NCBI GenBank assembly: GCA_947177435.1
Contig: CAMWUM010000013.1
Location: forward strand, 1-15,376
Reading direction: 5' to 3'
Source: an uncultured Muribaculaceae bacterium
GTDB lineage: Bacteria; Bacteroidota; Bacteroidia; Bacteroidales; Muribaculaceae
Length of the DNA stretch: 15,376 nt
In this document: positions 9,201 through 14,664 of the stretch, one piece after another
Numbering within the stretch: position 1 is the first letter of the stretch
How the letters are laid out: each line of letters starts with the position of its first letter
Notes under the pieces: model-generated
The model's database searches: none
Seen by the model: only the letters and a program-made list of their open reading frames with translations
What the model was told of the DNA's origin: nothing
Made by a program: the position numbers and the translations under genes

Positions 9201-9473
9201 GAAGTCGGGAACAGAGGCGTACTTCGATACGGTGACGTAAAGGAGCCGATCGCCTTGCCACGCGTACAGGTGTTCGACCTCTGTCAGACCCCGGGCGCGA
9301 TGTACTGGATCCGTCAGGGTTATCAAAACGGACACTTTGAAGGCGGCAAATACTACAATTGCTTCGCTTACGACATCAACTACTACACCTACGCTTTCGA
9401 AACATACCATACAAATGGTTTAGGAAACGGTGGCTCCGACGCCCTTTTGCTAAAGTGGGTGCAAGTTGACTGA
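6243..9473 (+). CDS. DUF4906-like fimbrial accessory/tip lipoprotein
   Basis: A 1076-residue lipoprotein: signal peptide with lipobox FAAC (Cys20) followed by QDDFD, a good Bacteroidetes surface-export signal. An early strand (TATVVAEVDF) precedes SRAQ at 58-61, a possible Arg-specific maturation site, then a fimbrillin-like domain with IKDVCLLFYS and, near residue 240, WLKRVASKVTVEF. The middle (~470-790) contains BACON-like beta-sandwich segments ending in VTIQQVERIQNP and ILLRQGYAPV. The C-terminal ~200 residues (VDGHTYRVAAYEDYKYL, GMRGVVCYN, MYWIRQG, final GSDALLLKWV) resemble FISUMP/lectin-like tip domains of large Bacteroidales surface proteins. Its start codon overlaps the preceding stop (ATGA), implying translational coupling. 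Likely a distal pilus component; the binding target is unknown. The DUF4906 label is from recalled family architecture. Confidence 0.82.
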   Translation: MKSIIKYITFVALACIFAACQDDFDFRTPGDIPEGTATVVAEVDFMPMAEALSEKAESRAQTTMAPPGKGLDEIKDVCLLFYSTDGKLKYIRSNESNKTEEHFLGDVKVTKEDRTDADAENGITAESQTKHASIKFDIPLGEYYIYAVANLGTRDGNDNPVTTTYQVLTGEEMYKQIQTRDGLKSIKCEWDGSNYRNNREMIGYFTDPNATSESAASRARSSEKMQSEPLIRIVTENVTIHSWLKRVASKVTVEFDASNLRDHVSIYIHKATIHHIPKGAMLGKESTVTKEEEYTSSVHRLVYGLGDDPKKDHKNWPCLTRNNPTITSVADGATLPSHDENAFALYFYENLQGNYASDPQKEKYDKRQHPSVSTSVKDKEDLKDLIEYGTYIEVEGYYVANSSENQSEGPIKYRFMLGQDTQFDYNATRNCHYKLTMHFRGNANDVDWHIEYDEDVPSIFSPDLYYISYLYNREMSMPLRVNQGKDYKLTNLSAEIICNHWAPDDPYKVIRKQYPTDTDYEFTWNTTYYDTQRIDSWPQESNEYINPDVDPVDYNKDIWHGFLSLRKPTTQSILDLVNATNYQGQLEKYWKDNEIGSRSYTVPTSAGTYTYDSDQYTVEHSDSTYIFNLPFYTRERQLSQWLAYTANNPYSYPRKAVVRITATFTKNNGEIVTRSKRVTIQQVERIQNPVGIYRAADNDRPFDVYLMRSDPENLDRFQEIISDGPWRAEIVGDAASWVLLNNGTKTIYGGSGTPIRFRVKPSSTIDSTRVRNAAIRVYYNNFTCVHLILLRQGYAPVTIPGDTRNTKWVTYNLYKKDEFMKSPIGTGSYFRYGNLDQPIKESNNRTYGLGVNVNDTPLEIAGSTTKVAWKDIKAESAPTINKDYFGNIKVDGHTYRVAAYEDYKYLAEHTEKVYGVVYADGAYETATTTDAAYRLLDENNTSATSTQGMRGVVCYNWNTATGKGGFEQVFFPISASGYGRRKQWIMEVGNRGVLRYGDVKEPIALPRVQVFDLCQTPGAMYWIRQGYQNGHFEGGKYYNCFAYDINYYTYAFETYHTNGLGNGGSDALLLKWVQVD

Positions 9474-9489
9474 AATAGCAACGACTAAC

Positions 9490-9518
9490 GGCAGCCGAGG
9501 GAATTCCCCTCGGCTGCC
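9490..9518 (+). terminator. Strong hairpin closing the fimbrial operon
   Basis: Perfect 12-bp arms (9490-9501, ggcagccgaggg; 9507-9518, ccctcggctgcc) with a 5-nt loop lie 16 nt after the last fimbrial stop codon. The following sequence (tgcgttta) has only a weak T-run, so it may be an inefficient terminator or an mRNA 3'-end stabiliser. Confidence 0.6.
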
Positions 9519-9537
9519 TGCGTTTATGCGGGGGACT

Positions 9538-9764
9538 GAGCCGCGGAGCGGCGAGATTGTCCGAAACCCTGCATGAGCGAGCGCAGCGAGCGAGTGTAGG
9601 GCCAGCCATCCCCGCAAGTCCGAGTGCCGGAGGCACGATGTTGTGGTAAATTATTGGCTACCACGACATCGTGCCTCCGGCACTCAGTGGTTGGTTGGGA
9701 CTCTGTCCCCAGGCTCCGCTTCGCTCCGCCTGGGGTTCTGGACAACCACGCCGCTCCGCGGCTC
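9538..9764. repeat. Nested inverted-repeat element with cloverleaf-like fold
   Basis: Outer arms 9538-9562 and 9740-9764 are 25 nt each and complementary at 23 positions. Between them lie three further hairpins: 9567-9573 with 9595-9601 (7 bp including one G-T pair), 9622-9647 with 9660-9685 (26 bp, one G-T pair), and 9707-9714 with 9728-9735 (8 bp, perfect). The whole could form a four-armed structure in RNA or single-stranded DNA. No believable coding region fills it. It resembles non-autonomous palindromic (REP/MITE-like) intergenic elements; copies elsewhere in the genome cannot be seen from here. Confidence 0.7.
9622..9685. repeat. 26-bp near-perfect palindrome
   Basis: Arms at 9622-9647 and 9660-9685 pair at all 26 positions with one G-T wobble, around a 12-nt AT-rich loop (aaattattggct). 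Each arm also contains a smaller palindrome (gtgcc-gga-ggcac on the left). This is the central and strongest hairpin of the larger nested element. Confidence 0.85.
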
Positions 9765-9776
9765 CGCCAACAAACG

Positions 9777-9837
9777 CCTGTGCTCCTGCCACAAACCACC
9801 AGCCCTCCTGTTCCTCCTGTGCTCCTGTCTCAAACCA
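9777..9837 (+). repeat. Short direct repeat in the toxin upstream region
   Basis: Two copies of a 22-nt sequence (9777-9798 and 9816-9837) share cctgtgctcctg and caaacca, with two differences between those blocks. They lie between the palindromic element and the toxin promoter, in a C/T-rich stretch with no other recognisable signal. Possible operator or chance duplication. Confidence 0.4.
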
Positions 9838-9865
9838 TTTCTCTCCGCTCTTTTCCACACCAGCC

Positions 9866-9897
9866 ATTGTGCATTTCGCGGAAAATTTGTAACTTTG
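9866..9897 (+). promoter_or_regulatory. Bacteroidetes-type promoter of the zeta toxin cassette
   Basis: The -7 element TAACTTTG at 9890-9897 matches TAnnTTTG exactly. A -33 element ATTG (9866-9869, one mismatch to TTTG) lies 20 nt upstream. The toxin start codon is 24 nt downstream of the -7 box. Bases 9867-9898 are identical to 10806-10837 in front of argS. Confidence 0.8.
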
Positions 9898-9908
9898 CCA
9901 ACAGACTA

Positions 9909-9929
9909 ATGCGGCAAAGCCATGGATAA
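9909..9929 (+). other. Six-codon leader ORF overlapping the toxin start
   Basis: An ATG at 9909 opens a six-codon frame (MRQSHG) whose stop at 9927-9929 lies 3 bases beyond the toxin ATG (9922-9924). It sits in the short leader downstream of the promoter. It could limit or couple toxin translation, but there is no ribosome-binding evidence and it may be chance. The leader of argS has a similar tiny frame (10844-10858, MPIY). Confidence 0.3.
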
Positions 9930-10494
9930 ACCTACTCTGTACATAATTTCAGGATGCAACGGCGCGGGCAAGACCACAGCCTCTTACACCGTGCTCCCTG
10001 ACTTATTGCAGTGCCGGGAGTTTGTCAATGCCGACGAGATAGCCAAAGGCCTCTCACCTTTCAATCCCGAATCAATGGCCATCGAAGCGGGCAAACTTAT
10101 GTTACGCCGCATAGACATGCTCCTGTCACAATGCAAGACATTTGCTATCGAGACAACCTTGGCCACACGCAGCTACGCCAGGCTCGTGGAGCGCGCCCAC
10201 CAATCGGGGTATCAGGTGGTGCTTTTGTTTTTTTGGCTATCGTCGCCTGAGATGGCCATCGAGCGTGTGGCAAAACGCGTACGCGAAGGCGGCCATAATA
10301 TCCCTACCGAAACCATCATACGCCGATATTGGCTTGGCCTGCAGAATTTTTTCACCATATTCTCGCCAATAGTCGACAGCTGGATGTTTTTCGACAATGT
10401 AGATAAGACCACACTGGTAGCGAATAAAAGACGGGTTGTTGATGCAAAATTATTCAATCATATTAAATCGATATGTCTGAACAAGAAGAAATAG
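9922..10494 (+). CDS. Zeta toxin family P-loop kinase
   Basis: A 190-residue cytoplasmic protein of the zeta-toxin/PezT-like family. Characterised members phosphorylate UDP-N-acetylglucosamine and so block cell-wall synthesis; other family members may act on other substrates. The Walker A motif is GCNGAGKTT (11-19). Next come FVNADEIAKGLSPFNPES (34-51), the usual substrate-side N/D segment, and AIETTLATRSY (75-85). The lid motif is KRVREGGHNIP (118-128), followed by IIRRY (132-136), with the Arg, GGH and IP residues all present, so the fold looks intact. The ATG at 9922 is 24 nt behind a clear promoter and puts the P-loop at the expected position. The gene overlaps the next by 22 nt. There is no epsilon-type antitoxin gene upstream, so the toxin comes first here. 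Confidence 0.88.
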   Translation: MDKPTLYIISGCNGAGKTTASYTVLPDLLQCREFVNADEIAKGLSPFNPESMAIEAGKLMLRRIDMLLSQCKTFAIETTLATRSYARLVERAHQSGYQVVLLFFWLSSPEMAIERVAKRVREGGHNIPTETIIRRYWLGLQNFFTIFSPIVDSWMFFDNVDKTTLVANKRRVVDAKLFNHIKSICLNKKK

Positions 10495-10661
10495 AATTGC
10501 AGGAGAAAATCTGCCGGGGGCTGGAAATTTCTTACGAGAGGCTGCTCAGGCGCAAGGCCGCTTTAGGGCAGGAAATGGTATTTGCCGACGAGAACGGCAT
10601 GCCTCGCGTCATACCAGCTAAAGAGGCCCTCGTCGAATACCTCAAAACGCACGGAGAATAG
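10473..10661 (+). CDS. Small partner of the zeta toxin, candidate antitoxin
   Basis: A 62-residue, largely helical-looking protein, beginning MSEQEEIELQEKICRGLEIS, with a charged middle (YERLLRRKAALGQ) and a short strand-turn-helix end (MVFADENGMPRVIPAKEAL). It starts inside the last codons of the zeta toxin gene (22-nt overlap), indicating co-translation. Small proteins with this ER(L/M)xxRK...xDxxG.P layout are, as I recall, often found beside zeta-like kinases in Gram-negative bacteria. An antitoxin role is inferred from size and position. It does not resemble the epsilon antitoxin of the Gram-positive system. No cysteines, membrane segment or clear DNA-binding motif are seen. Confidence 0.68.
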   Translation: MSEQEEIELQEKICRGLEISYERLLRRKAALGQEMVFADENGMPRVIPAKEALVEYLKTHGE

Positions 10662-10674
10662 GGGAACGTGCGAG

Positions 10675-10745
10675 ACGGGCGCAAGCGCCCGTTGCAGGGA
10701 ACGAATTTGGTACGCAATGCCTCCGCTGGGGCGAGCCCCAGCGGA
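10675..10745. repeat. GC-rich palindrome pair between toxin cassette and argS
   Basis: Two perfect hairpins: 10675-10682 with 10685-10692 (acgggcgc / gcgcccgt), starting 14 nt after the small gene's stop, and 10722-10731 with 10736-10745 (tccgctgggg / ccccagcgga, 4-nt loop). Neither is followed by a T-run. The first may stabilise or end the toxin-cassette transcript. The remainder up to 10804 is GC-rich with no further clear signal. Confidence 0.65.
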
Positions 10746-10804
10746 TTGGTCTTCCGCAGGCGCCGCTTGCGACGCCCAGCTTGCCGCCTGTTCAGCAATC
10801 TGGA

Positions 10805-10836
10805 TTTGTGCATTTCGCGGAAAATTTGTAACTTTG
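10805..10836 (+). promoter_or_regulatory. Bacteroidetes-type promoter of argS
   Basis: TTTG at 10805-10808, a 20-nt spacer, then TAACTTTG at 10829-10836: both boxes match the Bacteroidetes consensus exactly. The argS ATG lies 25 nt after the -7 box. Thirty-two bases (10806-10837) are identical to the toxin promoter region. Confidence 0.87.
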
Positions 10837-10861
10837 CAGATTAATGCCAATCTACTGAATT

Positions 10862-12655
10862 ATGAATAACGAATTGATATCAATTATATCGCTGGCCGTG
10901 AGCCGCGCCGTCAAGGAACTGTACGGCGTGGACTGCGCCCCGGAGTCGATTGTGCCCCAGTCGACCCGCAAGGAGTTTGAGGGCAACCTCACCGTCGTGG
11001 TGTTCCCCTGGGTCAAGGCCGCTCATAAGGCCCCCGAGGCCGTGGCCAACGAGATAGGCGCGTGGCTCGTGGCCAACGAACCGTCCGTGAAGAGCACCAA
11101 CGCCGTCAAGGGCTTCCTGAACATCGTGATCGAACCGTCATTCTGGTGCGGCGTGCTCAAGCACATCGCCGCCACGCCCGACTACGGCATCACCGCCCCG
11201 ACTGCCGACAGCCCGCTGGTAATGGTCGAGTACTCGTCGCCCAACACCAACAAGCCGCTGCACCTGGGACACGTGCGCAACAACCTGCTGGGCTACTCGC
11301 TCAGCCGCATCCTGGAGGCTTGCGGCAACCGCGTGGTGAAAACCAACATCGTCAACGACCGCGGCATCCACATCTGCAAGTCGATGCTCGCATGGCAGAA
11401 GTGGGGCGACGGCATAACCCCCGAAAAGGCCGGCAAGAAGGGCGACCACCTGATCGGCGACTTCTACGTGCTCTTCGACAAGAAGTACAAGGAGGAAGTA
11501 AAGCAGCTGATGGATAAGGGCATGAGCGAGGACGAGGCCAAGAACGCCGCCCCGCTGATGCTCGAGGCCCGCGACATGCTGCGCCGCTGGGAGGCCAAGG
11601 ACCCCGAGGTGCGCGCCCTGTGGGAGATGATGAACTCGTGGGTCTACGCAGGATTTGACGAGACGTACAAGCGCCTGGGCGTAGACTTCGACAAGATATA
11701 CTACGAGTCGGAGACCTACCTCGAGGGCAAGGAAAAGGTGCTCGAGGGCCTGGAGAAGGGCATCATGTACCGCAAGGACGACGGCTCGGTGTGGGCCGAC
11801 CTCACCGCCGACGGCCTCGACCACAAGCTGCTGCTGCGCAGCGACGGAACGTCGGTGTATATGACCCAGGACATCGGCACGGCCAAGCTCCGCTACCGCG
11901 ACTTCCCCATCGACAAGATGATCTACGTGGTGGGCAACGAGCAGAACTACCACTTCCAGGTGCTGTCGCTGCTACTTGACAAGCTCGGGTTTGAGTGGGG
12001 CAAGGGCCTGGTGCACTTCAGCTACGGCATGGTCGAGCTCCCCGAGGGCAAGATGAAGAGCCGCGAGGGCACCGTGGTCGACGCCGACGACCTGATGGAG
12101 GAGATGGTGGGCACCGCACGCCAGGTGTCGGCCGAGCTCGGCAAGCTCGACGGCCTGAGCGCCGAGGAGGTCGACAACATCACCGAGATGGTGGGCCTGG
12201 GCGCGCTCAAATACTTCCTGCTCAAGGTCGACCCGCGCAAGAACATGACGTTCAACCCCAAGGAGTCGATTGATTTCAACGGCAACACGGGCCCCTTCAT
12301 CCAGTACACCTACGCCCGCATCCGCTCAGTGCTCCGCCGCGCCGCCGAGGCCGGCATGTCCATCGGCGACTACTCACACGTTGAGCCCAACGAAAAGGAA
12401 ATCGCGCTGATACAGAAGCTTGCCGACTTCCCCTCGACCGTAAAGGAGGCTGGCGCCAGCTTCTCACCGTCGCTCATCGCCAACTACGCATACGACCTGG
12501 TGAAGACCTTCAACCAGTTCTACCACGACTACACCATACTCGGCGAGGCCGACGAGCCCACGCGCAGCCTGCGCCTGGCCCTGTCGCAGGCTACGGCGTC
12601 GGTGATCGCCACCGCCACCGGCCTGCTCGGCATCTCCGTGCCCGAACGAATGTAA
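10862..12655 (+). CDS. argS: Arginyl-tRNA synthetase
   Basis: A complete 597-residue class I aminoacyl-tRNA synthetase, normal length for the family, which charges tRNA-Arg with arginine in the cytoplasm. The N-terminal ~110 residues form the tRNA D-loop-contacting domain. The catalytic core opens with VEYSSPNTNKPLHLGHVRNN, with the HIGH-equivalent HLGH at 134-137, followed by NIVNDRGIHICKSML. The KMSKS-equivalent loop is KMKSREGTVVD, starting at 397. The DALR-type anticodon-binding domain starts near residue 476 (GPFIQYTYARIRSVLRRA) and the protein ends GLLGISVPERM, typical of ArgS. The ATG at 10862 follows a consensus promoter with a 25-nt leader. It has its own promoter and terminator, so it is a single-gene unit, and nothing suggests it is altered. 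Confidence 0.97.
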   Translation: MNNELISIISLAVSRAVKELYGVDCAPESIVPQSTRKEFEGNLTVVVFPWVKAAHKAPEAVANEIGAWLVANEPSVKSTNAVKGFLNIVIEPSFWCGVLKHIAATPDYGITAPTADSPLVMVEYSSPNTNKPLHLGHVRNNLLGYSLSRILEACGNRVVKTNIVNDRGIHICKSMLAWQKWGDGITPEKAGKKGDHLIGDFYVLFDKKYKEEVKQLMDKGMSEDEAKNAAPLMLEARDMLRRWEAKDPEVRALWEMMNSWVYAGFDETYKRLGVDFDKIYYESETYLEGKEKVLEGLEKGIMYRKDDGSVWADLTADGLDHKLLLRSDGTSVYMTQDIGTAKLRYRDFPIDKMIYVVGNEQNYHFQVLSLLLDKLGFEWGKGLVHFSYGMVELPEGKMKSREGTVVDADDLMEEMVGTARQVSAELGKLDGLSAEEVDNITEMVGLGALKYFLLKVDPRKNMTFNPKESIDFNGNTGPFIQYTYARIRSVLRRAAEAGMSIGDYSHVEPNEKEIALIQKLADFPSTVKEAGASFSPSLIANYAYDLVKTFNQFYHDYTILGEADEPTRSLRLALSQATASVIATATGLLGISVPERM

Positions 12656-12663
12656 AAAAACGA

Positions 12664-12700
12664 ATGCCGCGTCGGCGATTTGCGGCGCGGTATTTGTTAT
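12664..12700 (+). terminator. argS terminator
   Basis: Arms 12664-12671 (atgccgcg) and 12686-12693 (cgcggtat) pair over 8 positions with one G-T wobble, starting 8 nt after the argS stop, and are followed by ttgttat. An A-run (12654-12660) precedes the stem. Reasonable intrinsic terminator with a modest T-tract. Confidence 0.6.
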
Positions 12701-12707
12701 TAATTAA

Positions 12708-12743
12708 TCGGGATCAATCTTGATTAATCGAGACTAATCCCGA
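12708..12743. promoter_or_regulatory. Inverted repeat upstream of the BI-1 family gene
   Basis: Arms tcgggat (12708-12714) and atcccga (12737-12743) flank a 22-nt AT-rich spacer that contains atcaa-tc-ttgat and further attaatcg/actaatc repeats. It lies 31 nt before the start codon and could be an operator. No exact TTTG/TAnnTTTG promoter is visible here, so function is unknown. Confidence 0.35.
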
Positions 12744-12774
12744 CTATTTCCCAACTTTTTTCATCATCAAACCT

Positions 12775-13593
12775 ATGGCAGATTACAATTACCGCAACCC
12801 CAACGAGAACCCCTACAAGCAGCAGGGGCCCTCGCAGAATCCCTATCGCCAGCAGCAGGGCTACGGCTATCCGCAGACGCCCCCGCCATACCATCAGCCC
12901 CAGGCCGCTTACGGCCAGACGATGCCCATGTCGGCCGACTCGACCGCCGCCAAGGCCATGAAACTCGTGTACCTGAAAATGGCCATCGCGCTGGTTGTCA
13001 CCGGCGTAGTGTCATACTTCTGCGGCACCAGCGTTGAGTACATCACCTACTTCGCCACCCACAGCTGGGTAATGTGGGCGCTGATTATCGCCCAGTTCGG
13101 CATTGTGATCGGCATTGGCGCCGGCCTCAACAAGCTCAGCACCACGGCTGGCACCATCCTGTTCTACGCCTACTCAGTGATCATGGGCCTGTGGGTAGCG
13201 CCGATATTCGCCGTCTACACCCACACGTCGATTGCCAAGACGTTCTTCATCACCGCCGGCACGTTCGGCGCCATGAGCGTCTACGGCTACACCACCAAGC
13301 AAGACCTCTCCAAGTTCGGCAAGATTCTGATGATGGCCCTCATAGGCATAATTATCGCCTCAATTGTCAACATCTTCACCAAGAGCAGCACCCTCGACTG
13401 GATTATCTCAATCGTAGGCGTCCTCGTCTTCGTAGGCCTCACCGCATGGGACACCCAGAAGATCAAGCAGCTGGCCATGGTAATCCCCGCCAGCGAGCAC
13501 GGACGCCTTGCCACCCTCGGCGCCCTCAACCTCTACCTCGATTTCATCAACCTCTTCCTCTTCCTGCTGCGCTTCTTCGGACGCAGAGACTAA
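12775..13593 (+). CDS. Bax inhibitor-1/YccA family membrane protein
   Basis: A 272-residue inner-membrane protein of the BI-1/TMBIM family. Members are implicated in ion (calcium or proton) leak and in modulating membrane proteases such as FtsH; the role in this organism is unknown. Residues 1-~58 form a soluble tail rich in Gln, Pro, Tyr and Asn (repeats of NPY, QQG, PPY). From M62 come six or seven hydrophobic segments: KMAIALVVTGVVSYF, WVMWALIIAQFGIVIGIG, TILFYAYSVIMGLWVAPIF, FFITAGTFGAMSVYGY, ILMMALIGIIIASIVNIF, WIISIVGVLVFVGLTAW and a final LYLDFINLFLFLLRFF. The family signature DTQKIK follows at 226-231. The start codon at 12775 includes the low-complexity tail. The next gene begins 4 nt after the stop, so the pair is likely one operon. 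Confidence 0.93.
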   Translation: MADYNYRNPNENPYKQQGPSQNPYRQQQGYGYPQTPPPYHQPQAAYGQTMPMSADSTAAKAMKLVYLKMAIALVVTGVVSYFCGTSVEYITYFATHSWVMWALIIAQFGIVIGIGAGLNKLSTTAGTILFYAYSVIMGLWVAPIFAVYTHTSIAKTFFITAGTFGAMSVYGYTTKQDLSKFGKILMMALIGIIIASIVNIFTKSSTLDWIISIVGVLVFVGLTAWDTQKIKQLAMVIPASEHGRLATLGALNLYLDFINLFLFLLRFFGRRD

Positions 13594-13597
13594 CAGC

Positions 13598-14605
13598 ATG
13601 AAGACACTTCTCGTAATAGGCGCCGGAGGATTCATCGGAGGCTTCATAGCCAAAGAGGGCCTCCGGCGCGGCTATGATGTGTGGGCCGGAGTGCGCCAGA
13701 GCACCTCGCGCCGCTACCTCGACGACGACCGCCTGCATTTCGCCGTCTTTGACTACGACGACCCGCAGGCCGTGGGCCGCGCCCTGCAGGAATACAAGCC
13801 CGAGAGCGGCAAGTGGGACTGCATCATCTGGAATCTCGGGGCCACCAAGGCCGTCAACTATCAGACGTTCAACCTCGTCAACTACCAGTACCTGCGCACA
13901 TTCGTCGAGCAGCTCAAGGCCGCCTCGATGCTGCCCGAGCGATTTCTGTTCATGAGTTCGCTCAGCGCCCTGGGCCCGGCGGATGAGAAAGGCTACACGC
14001 CCCTGAGCGGCGCCACAGTCCCCAACCCCAACACGCGTTACGGCCTATCGAAAATAAAGGCCGAGACCTACCTCTCCACCCAGTCCGAACTGCCGTGGAT
14101 AATCTTCCGCCCCACGGGCGTCTACGGCCCCCACGAGCAGGATTATCTGATGATGATAAAGTCAATCGACAGCCACTTCGACTTCGGCGTGGGCTACCGC
14201 AAGCAGATGCTGACGTTCATATACGTCGACGATCTGGTGGCCGCCATGTTCGACGCCCTGGCAGCCGGCGACGCCGTAATCCACAAGAAATACATCATCA
14301 GCGAGGACCGCGCCTACACCCAGCAGGAGTTTCGCCAGATCGTAGCCAAACGCCTGGGCAAGAAGGTGGTAATCCCCGTCGTTCTGCCTCTGTGGGCTGC
14401 CTACCTGGCCTCATGCGTGAGCGAATGGTGGGGCAAGGCACACGCCAAGCCGTCAACACTCAACCGCGACAAATACAAGATCATGCGCCAGCGCAACTGG
14501 GCCTGCGACATCTCCGACGCCCGCCGCGACTTTGGCTTCTCCCCCCAGTTCCCCCTGGCCCGCGGCATCGACGCCACCGTCGACGCCTATCTGGCACAGA
14601 AATAA
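13598..14605 (+). CDS. NAD-dependent epimerase/dehydratase family protein
   Basis: A 335-residue extended short-chain dehydrogenase/reductase. The N-terminal Rossmann fingerprint is GAGGFIG (8-14), giving NAD(P) binding. The catalytic segment shows FLFMSSLSALGPA with S120-S123 and the YxxxK pair Y148/K152 in RYGLSKIKAE. IIFRPTGVYGPHEQDY and later FIYVDDLVAAM are typical of NDP-sugar epimerases and dehydratases. The substrate cannot be told from sequence. The frame is open further upstream (ATG at 13508), but the ATG at 13598 is chosen because it puts the Rossmann motif at the N-terminus and sits 4 nt after the BI-1 stop; the extra 30 residues would be a low-complexity Ser-rich shadow of the BI-1 gene. 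It ends at a shared bidirectional terminator. Confidence 0.9.
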   Translation: MKTLLVIGAGGFIGGFIAKEGLRRGYDVWAGVRQSTSRRYLDDDRLHFAVFDYDDPQAVGRALQEYKPESGKWDCIIWNLGATKAVNYQTFNLVNYQYLRTFVEQLKAASMLPERFLFMSSLSALGPADEKGYTPLSGATVPNPNTRYGLSKIKAETYLSTQSELPWIIFRPTGVYGPHEQDYLMMIKSIDSHFDFGVGYRKQMLTFIYVDDLVAAMFDALAAGDAVIHKKYIISEDRAYTQQEFRQIVAKRLGKKVVIPVVLPLWAAYLASCVSEWWGKAHAKPSTLNRDKYKIMRQRNWACDISDARRDFGFSPQFPLARGIDATVDAYLAQK

Positions 14606-14648
14606 AAAAAATCCCGCCGGCTGTGAAGTGCACCGGCGGGATTTTTTT
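14605..14648. terminator. Bidirectional intrinsic terminator between convergent genes
   Basis: A run of A's then tcccgccgg (left arm 14605-14620), a 12-nt loop, then ccggcggga and seven T's (right arm 14633-14648): 16 paired positions. The symmetric A/T runs give a T-tract on both strands, so it can end both the epimerase and the peptidase transcripts. The left A-run overlaps the epimerase stop codon. Confidence 0.93.
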
Positions 14649-14664
14649 ATGGGGTAAGTTGGGA

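Noticed and set aside
9538..9764. Invertible (phase-variable) promoter segment, given inverted repeats 177 nt apart and nearby fimbrial genes
   Set aside because: No TTTG or TAnnTTTG element is seen on either strand between the arms, no recombinase gene is in the window, and the segment lies after the fimbrial operon rather than before it.
9538..9764. tRNA gene or integron attC site, because of the cloverleaf-like fold
   Set aside because: It is about three times tRNA length with no T-loop or anticodon arm signature, and lacks the core and inverse-core attC boxes; no integrase is present.
9624..9929. Overlapping open frames through the palindromic region
   Set aside because: They run through both arms of inverted repeats, are rich in Pro/Ser/Cys/Arg, and have no promoter or family resemblance; only the last six codons were kept as a possible leader peptide.
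13508..13597. Upstream start for the epimerase gene, adding 30 residues
   Set aside because: The extension is Ser-rich low complexity overlapping the BI-1 coding sequence and would put the Rossmann motif in the wrong place; the ATG at 13598 fits better.
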